64,000 nt of DNA. Origin: Alligator mississippiensis. Lineage: Eukaryota; Chordata; Crocodylia; Alligatoridae. Below, in pieces: positions 22,500 through 33,839 of the stretch. The DNA lies in NCBI RefSeq assembly GCF_030867095.1, contig NC_081824.1:85890382-85954381 (forward strand), written 5' to 3'. A program made the translations under genes and the position numbers. The notes under the pieces are model-generated. The model was given only the letters and a program-made list of their open reading frames with translations. It was not told where the DNA came from and searched no databases. Within the stretch, counting starts at the first letter, position 1; the number at the start of each line of letters is the position of its first letter.

Positions 22500-24230
22500 T
22501 TCCCCTATGTGGCTTCAAAACAGATGTCTCCCCTCTAGCTGTCGAACACCTCCTGGGGGATCAAGTCCTGCAGCAGGAGCAGGGCATATTGGCTGGTGTT
22601 CCCCAGAGATCTGTCTTCCACAAAGAGCCCATAGTCCCCTGGGCTGGGGGTTACAGGAGAGGATGCTGGCCAGCCCCCAGTGGGATGTCATGCCCCATTC
22701 CAGGGAGTCTCCCTAGGGGTGACAGAAATGAGAATCCCATGGGAGGGACCCTGGGATGCCAGGCAGTAGGGAAAGGTCCCCACTGCATCTTAACTAGGAG
22801 CTAGAGGAGTGGGAGATGGACCTAGGACAGGAGTGGCATGAGGGAGCCAGTGACCCATACCCCAGGGAAGCAGAAAGGCCCCTAATGGGGCCTGCTTTGG
22901 TGGGCAGTGGTGGGAGAGGGGAACAGGACTGGAGTTTCTGGGGCCCAAGGCTAGGGCCATCCATGACACTGCCCTCCTCCCTAAGCTGATCCATGCCCCC
23001 TGGCACTCATCCCGTTACATAGGCCCCCCATGCAGGTCCAGGAGAGTCCCAGCAGGGAGCAGAAGTGCTCAGAACTGGAGGAGGGACAGGTTGCCTCTGG
23101 GACAGTGGTTGGCATTGGAGCCTGCCTGCCTCAGCTTGTCCACCTACCAGTGGGAAGTCCGTAGAGGAAAATTTTCACTCCCTGTGACCCCTCTCCTGAC
23201 TTCGGTCCTGTAGTGGGGGAGTGCCCAGCCACAGTGGGGATGGGCAACTCCCAGACTTGGTTTTGCTGTGTGACATCGGCCCCAGGCATGACAGAGGGTT
23301 GTGGAGTTAGGGTCCCCACAGAGGGAGAATGGGTCCTGGGGGCAGGGGGCAAGGGGCTGGAGGTCTTGTGAGGGAGGGTCAGGAGTTCACAGCCCCTGCT
23401 ATGGTGATGCCTCCTGCCTCAAAGACTCTTTCCACCCTGCCCTGCAGCTGTATCCTGCCTCTGCCGCACAGTCCTTTAGGAGGGCAGTGGGTTTGGGATC
23501 ACCCACCTGTCTAGCTCCTATGAAGAGAAGTCCCTGGTCTTCACTCCCAAGTCTGGGAATTAATTTGCTAGGTCTATAGTCCCCTTCCCCATGCCTCTCC
23601 TTAAACAAGTTTCTGTGTTGAGTTCAGCCCCTGTGGCATACTCCCTGACCCAAACCCCCTCCTTGTTCCCTATCCTGACTGCTTTCTCCCCCCACCCCCC
23701 ACTCCTCCACCAGGTTATTCTTCCCTGTTCACAAATCTCCTGCACCTCTGCCTCTGCTCCTTTCCCCACCTCCCTCTAAAGGTTGCTGGTTTGGGTTAAA
23801 GGGAAGAGGGACCAAGTTGTGACATAGGGAGTGTTCAACAAGTTTTCTTTATTAAAAACAAGAAAAGTTTGGCATTTGGGACATTGTAAACTACATGTCT
23901 CTCTCACTCTACATTGCCCCACATCCCTGGGAATGGTCTCCAGGTAGCCAGGCTTGTCAGCTGTGCTGCCTGGGATGCAGAGTCAGAGGAGCCCATGGCA
24001 GGAGAGCCATTGCCCAGTGCCAGGGCAGGGGCACTTAGGGACATGAAACCCTCAGGTCCTACACATCTGTGTAGGAGCTGTACTGATTCCCAATGGCCAG
24101 GGCTTCAAGGATCCAGACTACCTGCTGCTCTACAGGGCCATTGCTCCCAACACCAGCAGGGGCTCTCTCTGCAACCTCTGTGCCATGCCTGGTCTGTGTG
24201 CTGCGCTGCCTCTGCCCAGGCTTCACAGAA
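22500..24230. other. GC-richer intron stretch, unassigned
   Basis: No gene is supported. It lies next to the Harbinger transposase and could include part of that element, but I saw no terminal repeats. Confidence 0.3.
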
Positions 24231-24239
24231 GATGTCCAG

Positions 24240-25395
24240 GAGCTTTATCAATGATAAATGTCTTCCTGGTCTCACAGATGTTGTGGAGGGTGCATGCAGA
24301 TGAGCTGCAGCATGTTTTCCTCCTCCATCTCAAGGTGAGTGCTGAGAGCCCACCAGTGCACTATGAGGCAGCTGAAGGCACACTCCACAGTCATGTGGTG
24401 CCTGCTCGGGCAGTAACTGAAGTGCTCCTTTCAGTGGCTCAGCTGCCTTGTGTAGGGCTTCATGATCCAGGGCAGGAGGGGGTAAGCCATGATGAGGGGA
24501 GGTTGATGATAAGATCAATGACAAAACTGGGGACTCCTGGAGCATAGTGTCTACTCTCCATCATTCAGGGGGAGTGGGGAGTTGTGGAAGATGTGGGCAT
24601 CATGGGTCCTGCTCACCCAGCCAATGAAGATGTGGGTGAAGTGGACTTGGTAGTCAATGTAGCCTTGTAAGATGATGGAAAAGTAGCCCTTGTGGTTGCT
24701 GAATGCCTGGGTGCCTTGGGGCAGGAAGAGGATGGGGATGTGAGTGCTGTCTGTGGTCCCTGTGCAGTGGGAGAAACCTATTTGGTAGAAGCTGGCAACC
24801 ACCTCCTGCAAGTTGATTAGATGGATAAAGTGGTTGGCCAAGACATTTTGGATGTCCAGGCACACCTGCTGGACAGTCTCTCTGGTCATGGACTTGCCTA
24901 CACTGAACTGGTTGGTGACATAGTAGAGAATGCTGAGGATGGCCAGCTTCATGATGGTGATGGCCACCTGCTTCTCTGGAGTAGGGCTGGCTGTATTCTC
25001 ATGTCCTGGTGCATGATGTGGCGGGCCAGCTGGGTAATGATGTCCATGAAGGTGGCTCAGTGCATGCAGAAGGCCTGAACCCACTGTTCATCATCCCAGG
25101 TGTCCAGGATGGTCTGCTCCCACCAGTCACTGTTGATGACAGAGGCCCAGAACAGGGACTTGATGATCTGGATGTGATGCCACAGGACCCTGGCATCCAT
25201 GGCATCCTGGGTGGGCTTGTCCTCATTGACCACTTGGAAGTCAATGGCTCAGTCCAGGACAACTGGTGGGTGCAGGATGTGATAGGTGGCTCTACGTGGA
25301 TGCCCAGCTGCTTTCTTAGGGTCAGGAAACCATATCCCATGGTGACCAGCTGCCACATCATGTCCAGATAGCTCTGCATGGTGTCCCACAAGAGT
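24240..25395 (-). mobile_element. Decayed PIF/Harbinger transposase
   Basis: The minus strand encodes a HARBI1-like DDE transposase. Readable blocks are ATFMDIITQLARHIMHQDMR (near 25050), a frame change near 24980, then PEKQVAITIMKLA, NQFSVGKSMTRETVQQVCL, TDSTHIPILFLPQG (first catalytic Asp), NHKGYFSIILQGYIDYQVHF and FTHIFIGWVSRTHDAHIF. After another frame change come MAYPLLPWIMKPYT-like residues and TVECAF (catalytic Glu, near 24385). The family normally has DINVGW where this copy has HIFIGW, so the middle acidic residue is lost. With at least two frame breaks it cannot be active. Terminal repeats were not located. Confidence 0.85.
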
Positions 25396-25499
25396 CACAT
25401 AGGGTGATAAGCAGGCCACACCACAAATAATCAGTGGTGAAAGGAGAGATGCATGAAGACCATCATTTGACAAAGACCATTTGTGAAGCTTATGGATTT

Positions 25500-27595
25500 A
25501 TGTTGGAAAGTTAGGGATGGACTGCATGCTCTAATCTGTTGAGAGAGATGTTAAGATGACCTTGTGTGAAAGATCTGTTGCACACCTAAGAGAATGAAAG
25601 GGTTATATTAACTCTAGACCTGAACTATATGACTCAAGACTATTTCTAAGAATGCTATAAACTGATAGCCTGATTTCAATCTGACTTATTCTGACATAAA
25701 TCTTGAGTAAATCTGTTGAAGTCAGTAGTGTTTCACTAAAGTAAAATGATGAAAGTGAGAGTAGAATTTGGACCATAATGATTAGTTATGCACTAGTACT
25801 CACTGAAACATTTTGGCATTTATTTAAGTATGCTTATAGTTTTAGGACCACCGTTAGATTACTAACAAATAATACTGAATCCTAAAAACATAAAACAAGA
25901 AGGGTGTTTTGCATAAATAGAGGTACAAGTGGCAGTTATATGTTTATCTATCTGTACATTTCTTTCTGACAGAAAGTGAAGACATTTTAGAAATATTACA
26001 CTGTTTTGATTTCTAAATTCAGTGTTAGGAATTTACATGGTCTGCCAGACCTATTCCTTCTGGTGTGTTAAACTAAACATTTTCAAATAGGGCTTTTGAG
26101 AAAGAAAAAATTACTCAATTAAAATTCATTTCCTTACCCTGAAATAAATCCACTGAGATGAATGAAAGTAAAAGAACTAATTTTGCTACTAACCTTTGAT
26201 GATCTGAAGAATATCAGACCTAGCGCTCATCTGAAGTTTCAAGATGCTGTTCTGTTAACACTAGTAAAATATTATTGATTCTGTTATTCTAATTTAGCGC
26301 CCAATGTGCATAGTTTATTATTTCATATATATGGATTTATATTGCATAGATCTCATCCTGCTCACATTCTAGTAAAAGGAAGATATGCCAGTTGGCCAGT
26401 TACCTCACTTGGAACAGAGCTAGGTCAAGGAATGAAAATCTGAGGCGACATAAATATTAATTTAGATTACATTTTTTTAATTAGTGTAAATACAATTCAC
26501 ATGATAAGGAGAAGGAGGGATGTGCTTCTAAAAGGGAAAACAAAGAGAAAGTATGAAGAAAGATAAAATAAATAACATTCTTATAGGATGATGAGGGGAA
26601 CTGGAAAGAGGAAGAGAGGTTTCTGGACGGTTGTGTACCAAGCACTCGGGAAATCAAACCAGAAGGCAGCTACCCCTCACACAACAGAGCATGCTGGGAT
26701 TTCAACATGTTTAACAAAGATTTTTTTCCTACAACTCTGCCCATTTGTAGTATCCCTTATTTCTAATGAGACAGCTCCTTGGGAAAGCATGATTTCTCTC
26801 CTCTACTTATCGTTGTTTATCTCCATTACTGTACCTTCTGCTCCTCTCTTTGCTTCTGCCATAGTGTATGTCCTTTGAGGAAGATTGAACATCCTGCAGT
26901 GTTTTCTCAGCCCTAGGCATTTTGCTGTAGGTTGCGTTGATGGTTCAAAAATGACTTAAACATGATCTGAGTGCTCACCTGAGGATTACCCTTACTTTAG
27001 GGTTTGAATAAAGAAAAACGAGCATGGCTGGAATGCCGTCCATCTCCAGTAAGCCCCAGTAGCCAGCACAATTTACAACAAGCTGGACACCATTCTAAAA
27101 TGTCATGTCAGACTGGATGGCTGTCTGGTATCCTGAAGGACAGAAAACTACGAAGTTCCCCCTTGATTGCTGAAGTATGGTGGGTGCCAAACAGCTGATC
27201 CTGAAGTTCTGGTTTGCTTGTGTCAGGGTGCTGGTAATCTCTTAGCTAGTGTCCCAACCCAGAATTTTTCTCAGGACATGTCAATCCTGGAATAAATAAT
27301 TGTAGAAAGGAAACTGTCTGACCTAATCCTGTTGCTATATCACCCCTTGCTTGCAGATCCATATAGCAGTACTTATTGTGAAGTATATAAGCTACTTTGC
27401 CTTTTGGGTAGAACTATGAGATTATTGGTCAAGCAAAAATAGGAGAAACCAATAGGAGCAGGAATTACATTTGCTGCTTTCAAAAATATCATTAGCAAAT
27501 TGCTTGGGGAAAAAATCAGCTTTTCTGAAGATCCAAGGCATGTGTCATACTTACTGATGAAATAATCAAAATAGTCTATTGGGTTTACCCTAAGT
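25500..27595. other. MCHR2 intron, no feature
   Basis: This is AT-rich intron with no gene, RNA or recognised repeat. Short frames such as the one near 26588-26878 have no family resemblance. Confidence 0.35.
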
Positions 27596-27599
27596 ATTT

Positions 27600-28285
27600 A
27601 GTTTACTTAGGTTACCTTACATAGCAGCTCCAGTACATGTGTGGGACTTCCCTTCATTCAAACTTCCTACTTTTCCTCCATCCTGGTCATTGTGGACTTA
27701 TGCTTGGTGTCCCTAAGTTGCAGAGTAGAATGGAGAGTATTTTGGTATTTTCCATACTTCTGAGCATTGTTGGCTGCCACATAGGGTCAGGAAGGAATTT
27801 TTCCCCCTCCTCTTGCTATAGATTCTTTTTCACCTTCCTCAGAAGCATTGGATGTCAGCTGCAGAAAATGTTTGGGATTTTGACTGGAGTGTGCCAGCTT
27901 TCCTGGCTAGAGTGCCTTGCTGGCTAGAGGGCCCTGCTCTTCCACTCAGGGTCAGATTGTTTACCATATTTGGAATCAGGAAGAAATTTTACCCTATGGT
28001 CAGATATGTACAGACTGGGGTGGCCTTTGCCTTCTTCTATAGTGCGAGCACGACCCTCTTCCTTGGATCTCTTGAGAATATTTTAACAACTGTAGCAACA
28101 GGATACTGATCACCATTGTCCTGCTGCTTTAGCTCTGGCAGGCTTAAGTGCTATACTTTATGGTTGTGTGACAGGGTTACTTGTGCAGTTTTAGTAATAG
28201 GTTAGACAAGAATTTGTATAGGACTAGTTAGATAGGAATGATCCTGCTTCAGGCAGAGGATTGGACCCAAGAGTCACTCTAATTA
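27600..28285 (+). mobile_element. CR1/L3 LINE 3' UTR
   Basis: It has the GTCAGGAAGGAATTTTTCCC block (27786), CACCTTCCTCAGAAGCATTG (27831), a second diverged GGAATCAGGAAGAAATTTTA (27970), and finally GATCCTGCTTCAGGCAGAGG with ATTGGACCC (28231-28268). These are the landmarks of the CR1 3' region in order, in plus orientation. It has no coding part. Confidence 0.75.
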
Positions 28286-28417
28286 AATCACCGCCCCCCT
28301 CCCCACCCCACCCCACCCCTGGAGCACATGTAAAGATGTGTTAAGACCCTTGGTCTGCAGGGGAAAAATGCCAATAAACAGCTTTAGCATCCCCATGCAC
28401 AATTGTCACCAAATATT

Positions 28418-28670
28418 GGGTGTGTCTACACGTGCACTTTACTGTGCATTAAATGAATGTGCAGTAAAGCATCACCTTCTACACACACACTGCAGTAGAA
28501 TAATTTACTCTGGCTTCAGATGGTCTTGTCAGACACAGGTGCTATCCTACACTGCAGTAAATTACTGAGTTTAAACATATGCATGGACAGTGACATTGGG
28601 ATTAGTTTATTCCAGTTTAAATCGACCTGGAGTATATTCAGATGTATTAATTGTATGTGTAGATGCACCC
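28418..28670. mobile_element. TIR MITE, GGGTGTGTCTACAC family
   Basis: The left end is GGGTGTGTCTACACGTGC and the right end is GTGTAGATGCACCC, good inverted repeats. Flanking trinucleotides are ATT and ACT (imperfect). It sits immediately left of the foldback element starting at 28700. Confidence 0.6.
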
Positions 28671-28699
28671 ACTGTGTTGCTTTCTCATGAGCTTGATTA

Positions 28700-29690
28700 C
28701 TGTATTTACTCAACTATAAGATGACCCTGATTATAAGATGACCCCCCAATAATTATATTCTCTATATGGAAAATGCATATAATTTGTTATAATTTTCCAG
28801 ATATATAATTTAATTATTTGACATTTATCTTGAATTTTCCCCCTTCCCACTGCTACAGAAAAAAAAACAATATTGGGGGTCAGGTAGTACCTTTGCCCTC
28901 TGCCCCCACAACTTCTTCCCCCTGCAGCCCCCTCCCCTCTTTTTACATCCAGAACCTGCTCTCTGGGAGCACATGGAAATGAGGTGCAAATCTGAAAACA
29001 CTGTCCTTGAAATAAACATAACTGTAGTGATTTGCATATAGTAACTATTAATTTAGTTCATCCAGAATTGATGCATTTAACTTTTTTGAAACTGCTGCAA
29101 ATTTTAGCATTGGTGATCAATAAACACACTTTTGAGTAGCTTTTTTGCACCTACTATAGTACTAACTATGCATGATAGTAATTCAAAGCCAAAAGGCTTA
29201 TGATTTACTATGTAGTTCATTGGGCTGGGCCCCAGCGGAGTCAACAGCATTTCAAGCCATGGTGACCTCACAGCTCAGCATTGTTCAGTATGTGTGCGTA
29301 CTCCAGATAACTCTCATAAAGGGAGTGCTAATTAGCCCCCCCCCCCACTCATGCCTGGAACTGGGTGTTCTTGTCATGGACCCTGGGATCTTCTAAAAAT
29401 TGATATGCAAATGAGGTGCAGAGCAACTTGGTTTGGCTTCACCTTATAGGGGGTGGGGCCATACTAATCATATGAACATGTTTCCCCTATATGGGTCATG
29501 CTCAGTGTTGGCTACATTTAATTAAGATCAGAGTTGGTTTCCATTATTGATCACATGCTGCTTTAAGGAGCAGTTCAAAGACAGACAATGCATTTAATGT
29601 GGTTTCCTTGTATGCGAATCTAAGATGAGGGACTTTCCCCCCTCTGCTGATTGGAGGAAAAAACCTCATCTTGTATTTGAGCAAATACAG
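28700..29690. mobile_element. TA-flanked foldback element, CTGTATTTACTC family
   Basis: The left end is CTGTATTTACTCAACTATAA and the right end is GAGCAAATACAG, whose reverse complement is CTGTATTTGCTC. TA flanks both sides (28698-28699 and 29691-29692). Complementarity continues inward: ATAAGATGACC blocks at the left against CTCATCTT and CTAAGATGAGG at the right. The same left-end text occurs in reverse at 63440-63586. It is Tc1/mariner-like by target site, with no transposase. Confidence 0.75.
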
Positions 29691-29828
29691 TATTTACAGG
29701 AAGGAAGAACTCAAAATCTATCAAGGACATACAATCTTAGATTCAATTGTAACTATTAAGTGAAAGTACATTTAGGCACCTAAGAGTGAGTCTATTCCAC
29801 CCTACTCAAGTCCCTGAAAATCCATTAA

Positions 29829-30130
29829 TGCAGGGGTGTAAGACCTAAGGCCCATGAGCTAGTTCTGGCCTATGAGCCATACCATCCAGCCTGTGGGTCT
29901 TGGCCAACTCCATGCATTGCATGTGCTGGCTCCATGGCTGGTCCAGATCAGGCCATGCTGGAGCCAGCGGGTAGAGCCAGTCTGATGGGGTACCCTGTGC
30001 CAGCTTCCTGTGTCATGTGCTGTACATGCAGCCAGTCCAACCACTTGCACCACGTTCAGTACATGCCTGACCTAGGGCTCGCTGTAGATGTGGGGTTGGT
30101 ATAGTGTGTGCACTGCATGTGGTTGTGGTG
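29829..30130. mobile_element. hAT-like repeat remnant
   Basis: It starts AATGCAGGGGTGTAAGACCT with GGCCCATGAGCTAG, the hAT-MITE opening seen elsewhere in the window. TGCACTGCATGTGG-like text resembles 21880-22130. The right end is not defined because the next repeat follows directly. Confidence 0.4.
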
Positions 30131-30154
30131 GGGGAGCATTCCCAGGGCCAGTCT

Positions 30155-30545
30155 AATTGTTGGCCCTTTCACCTGTCTAGGGCAGTCTGCCCACCTGACT
30201 CATGTGCTATACCTTTGTTGGAACTGAATAGTTGTTCACAGGCGGGAGGCTGCCCATTTATTGCTTGATGCCGAGGGCATAATACACAGCTCTGACCTTC
30301 CCTTTACCATGTCCCATGCCTTGCAGATGGCATCACATAGCAGTGACAATTCTTTCAGCCCCTTACCGGGCTGAACTCAGTCCCATGCTAAGCCTCTCTC
30401 ATACTACCCCTAGCAGGGCCACACTCACTCTGCCCCTTTCTTGGGCCTCAGTCACACTACCCTACTTTGTATAGCTTGTCAGGACCACCCAGGTTGCCTA
30501 CTCTATACAGCCCCTCAGGATTCATCTCTTGCACTCTTGGTCCTG
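30155..30545 (+). mobile_element. Partial relative of the 15990-17046 candidate LTR
   Basis: The words CACCTGTCTAGGGCAGTCTG, GGCTGCCCATTTAT and GTCCCATGCCTTGCAGATGG occur in the same order as at 16033-16195. It is a fossil fragment of the same repeat family. Confidence 0.6.
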
Positions 30546-31336
30546 GTCCCCTCACAAACTTCACGTCTGTTTTAAAATGGTGAAATAAGGCAAAGCGTGC
30601 CTAAATTTGTACCTTCAAATACAGGTATCAAATTTAAGCACAATTAATTAAAGCACATTAATGCATGCGTAGACATGACCCAGCAATAACTTTAGTGCTG
30701 GGTCTACTCAGCTACTAGGGGTACATGACAGGGCTGCATGGATTTGGCACTAACTGCATACCTACCCAGCCACTGTATAGCCCACAACACACACTCAGTC
30801 TATATGTGCATGAATATGCATCCACAGTATGGGGATAACTGGACTGCAGCCTGTATATAAGTGCCAACCCTGTTCCCTTCACTTTTTTGGTTAGAGAGCT
30901 GATATTTGGATGCACAAAGGGAAATATTTTTCTACCCATTGCATTTTTCCTCACATGAATAACATGCTGATTTATGAACAGAGTCTTTAAAATGGGACTT
31001 CCATGACAGTTGCCATTTTCCTACACATTGTTTATCCAGTTCCTTGCCATTTAATCATTTCTTCTGATATCATTCTACACTTTTTACTAAAAATATTGAT
31101 TTTTTAATCTATGTTTGGACTTTATTTTTCTATTTGTATTCTCTATTGAGAAGTGTCAAGGTTCTCACCTTAGTCCTGTTCTCCTCCTCATCCTGTGGCG
31201 ATTCCAGTCAACTCACAAGGGTTGAGATGCTACTTTTTATGCTGACAGCTCATAAATCCACTCTTCTACCCATCACATTTTGTTTTTTACTTCTAATACG
31301 TATCTCCTAGCCTGTCGCTTTAAGATTCTATAAATA

Positions 31337-31574
31337 CAGGGATATAAAACTCACCCAGCTTCCCAGGCCAGATCCAGACCATGTGGGCATATTATGGCCC
31401 ACATCTGGACCCACATTCACCAGTGGGATGAACAACAGTTGTGGTGCAGCAGTTAATACAGCCGTCATTTGCCCAGCTGCCCCAAATTCCTGTCTTCTCC
31501 AGGAGCTCCATGGGCCATATGAAACAGCACCATGGTTTGGATCCAGATTGCGGACCATATCATCAACATCCCTG
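31337..31574. mobile_element. hAT-like MITE
   Basis: It begins CAGGGATATAAAACTCAC and ends ATCAACATCCCTG, with GGCCAGATCCAGACCATG near the left. Flanking octamers TATAAATA (31329-31336) and TCTGAATA (31575-31582) agree at 6 of 8 positions, consistent with an old hAT 8-bp duplication. Confidence 0.55.
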
Positions 31575-32186
31575 TCTGAATACATTCCTAATGCCTTCCT
31601 CCTGTGAATGTATCCATGAAGTTCTGTTTTGTTCACACTTTCCCCTGCACTTGGTAAAGTCTCCTGGGAACTGTTCAGAATTCTCCTTAACATAGTGAAC
31701 ACAGACAAACTGCTTTTGGAAGTCATTGATATGGTAGAAATTAAGACCCTTATTATGCTGTCAAAACTATTACTGACTTCCAACACAGAAAACAGATATT
31801 AGAAATAACATAAACAGATATTAGACTCTCTATCTATGCTTTGTTATAAAATAAGGTTAGTGTAAATATATTGAGTTTCAGTGAAAATGAGTATTATTAT
31901 GAATATTATTACAAGTGCACCTTAAGTCAGCAAGGAATGTAGGCATGAAGTTGGTTGCATTATTTCTCAAAATTAACCATCTATTTAAGTATCATGTTAA
32001 TTTGAGGCTCCAAATAGCAATGTAAGGACATGATATCATTTGCAAAGCAACACCTGGAGCAAATGACAGTCTCTTATTCTTGAACTATTAAAGTTTTGAT
32101 ATTGGGACACTCTTTGTAAATGTGAAATTCCAACAGTACTATATTTGCTGTGCTGCATTTAAAGGTATTCATAGTAAACTACCTAC

Positions 32187-32396
32187 CTGTCCAAACTCAT
32201 TACCGTCATAATAGCGCTGCATGCAAATTGGTTGCATGTATCCAATGATGTAATGATGTTACACAGAGGGCTACCAAACACCCACTCTCCTCCTCGAGCC
32301 CATTGATGAATAAGAAAGGGCATACCAATGATATGAACCAAATCTGCTATAGCCAGATTGCAGATATAGATATCTGGAATCGATTTCTTTTTAGTT
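32187..32396 (-). CDS. MCHR2: MCHR2 exon: ICL1, TM2, TM3 to DRY
   Basis: This internal exon of 210 bp follows acceptor TTATTTCAG (32397-32405) and ends at donor GTAGGTAG. The joined reading is [20 protein letters not shown], then [40 protein letters not shown] and [11 protein letters not shown]. It holds TM2 with NLAIAD (Asp2.50), the TM3 disulfide cysteine (SPLC), the amine-binding Asp3.32 (LDTCN) expected in MCH receptors, and the first residues of DRY. The next exon begins 24.6 kb downstream. No break or missing residue was seen. Confidence 0.97.
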
Positions 32397-32424
32397 CTGA
32401 AATAAATGACATAGTATCAGAAAG

Positions 32425-32560
32425 GTAGTTAGATGTGTTCATCTGAAGCCAGGCAGAAGGCAGGGTAGAGCAGCACTTTATAGAGTAACTAATTCAAAGA
32501 TACAAAAGCTTTTGTGAGTCCAAGCTCGCTTCATCAGATGCTGATAGTATAAGTGATTCC
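32425..32560 (-). mobile_element. Penelope/SINE-like tail, reverse orientation
   Basis: The minus strand reads CATCTGATGAAGCGAGC, then CTCACAAAAGCTTTTG, then ACTCTATAAAGTGCTGCTCT and ACCCTGCC. Its layout resembles the 3' tail of the Penelope-like fragment (9211-9305: CTGAAGAAG, GAAAGCTT, AATAAAAGATATCACATCT, CCCTGCC). It could instead be a SINE that shares that tail. Confidence 0.5.
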
Positions 32561-32641
32561 TGACATATCCAGCTTTGAGCAGTGTTGAATTAGATGACAT
32601 CCTGCAGTCTCTTCCAGCCCTACTTTTTTATGATTCTACGA
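32561..32641 (+). mobile_element. CR1 terminal fragment
   Basis: It has GATGACATCCTGCAGTCTCT followed by TCCAGCCCTACTTTTTTATG and ATTCTACG, the extreme 3' end of a CR1, including its ATTCTATGA-type terminal repeat. It served as the target for the hAT element to its right. Confidence 0.7.
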
Positions 32642-32877
32642 CAGTGGCTCTTAAACTTTTTAGATTCAAGGAACATCTCTAACTTTTGTGAATTGAGCAA
32701 TACTGTGTTTCAAAAATGAATTTATTATAGTGTTTACCTCCTTACAGAGGGCCCAGGCAGTGGGGGGGGGGGGGGTGGATAAAATGACCAGGCAAGGATG
32801 AGCCTGAGCTTATCTTGTACCATATGACACCCTTCAAAGGTACCTCATGACCCTAGAACCCTGGTTGAGAATTATTG
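32642..32877. mobile_element. hAT-Charlie-like MITE with 8-bp duplication
   Basis: It begins CAGTGGCTCTTAAACTTTTT and ends CCCTGGTTGAGAATTATTG, an imperfect inverted pair of the CAGTGGTTCTCAA type. It is flanked by TTCTACGA (32634-32641) and TTCTATGA (32878-32885), a 7-of-8 duplication. A G run lies at about 32761-32775. It was inserted into a CR1 tail. Confidence 0.8.
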
Positions 32878-33374
32878 TTCTATGAATACTATTTATACAA
32901 AAAGTAGTGCTGGCTGAAAATCAGGATTTCTTCATCACAGAAACATTTAGTGCATCTGAAATTTGGTTTCAGTCTGAATCAGAAACTTGAAATTCACGGG
33001 GTTCCCAGGATACGCCTATCAAACACACAGCTTGCAGCCTTCCCAGATGTGGGGCAGACCCCCTAGGAATGGAATCCAGGTACATTTCCATTCAAATGTT
33101 CACAACAAAACATTTTGGACTCAACAAATTGAACTTTTAACCAAACTTTCTTTTGCTGGAGAATTTCCAAACATCTCTACTAATACTATTAAGTTACTCA
33201 TGTCCAAGTCAGTGACCTTCCATTTCCATTTGCAAACTACATAATTTAAAGAGCTTTTGGGCCTATTTTTATTCACAATACCTGCATGGTAAGCAATGGA
33301 AATTCTTGGGTGTAAAATCAATTCAAGCGAGAGGAGTGGGAATCTGGTGTTAGAGGAGAGAATGTGACCAAGGG

Positions 33375-33426
33375 ATAGGGTGATGCAATGCATAAATGGG
33401 CAGGTTTTGGAGGGTACTCGGTCATT
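33375..33426 (+). repeat. 52-bp exact direct repeat, copy 1
   Basis: The segment beginning ATAGGGTGATGCAATGCATA and ending ACTCGGTCATT is identical over 52 bp to 35346-35397. The flanks of the two copies are unrelated. Confidence 0.9.
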
Positions 33427-33649
33427 AAAGATGCAGATAGTGGACCGGTGGGATTTTCAAAAGTGCCTAAGGTTAAATGAGTCCCAGTGAATGAGACACG
33501 GGTCCTCTAGGTGATCAATACTTAAAAATTATACAATGTATACACACATGTAGTGCATTAAGACTGTATAGGGAACCTTAATTCTGCTGTTTCCTTACTT
33601 TTGATGGCTTGATGTTACAACCTTAACTTACAACTAGCAGCATGTGAAG

Positions 33650-33835
33650 CAGGCAATATTCGATTTGGATTCAGATTTGGCCTGATTTGGGGGACAGTGA
33701 TTCGGTTTACTGATTTGGATCACTGTCTGGGTTTGATTCAGCGAAATCTGAATGTGAAGATTCGATGCTGATTCAGAGAATTAGCGATTCAGCCATAGAC
33801 ACAGCTTTATATTGGGCCAAATCTGGATATTGGGC
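33650..33835. repeat. GATTTGG/GATTCGG-rich repeat
   Basis: This short block contains repeated GATTTGGATTCAG, TGATTCGGTTTACTG and GATTCAGAGAATTAGCG words. The TGATTTGGATCACTGTC stretch mirrors GACAGTGATTCGG just before it, so it can fold back. It resembles the terminal text of the repeats at 12391 and 50757 and may be a distant relative. Confidence 0.45.
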
Positions 33836-33839
33836 AACC

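Noticed and set aside
28700-29690. CRISPR-like or tandem array at the ATAAGATGACC words
   Set aside because: Only two adjacent copies are present and they belong to a foldback transposon end. The window is vertebrate.
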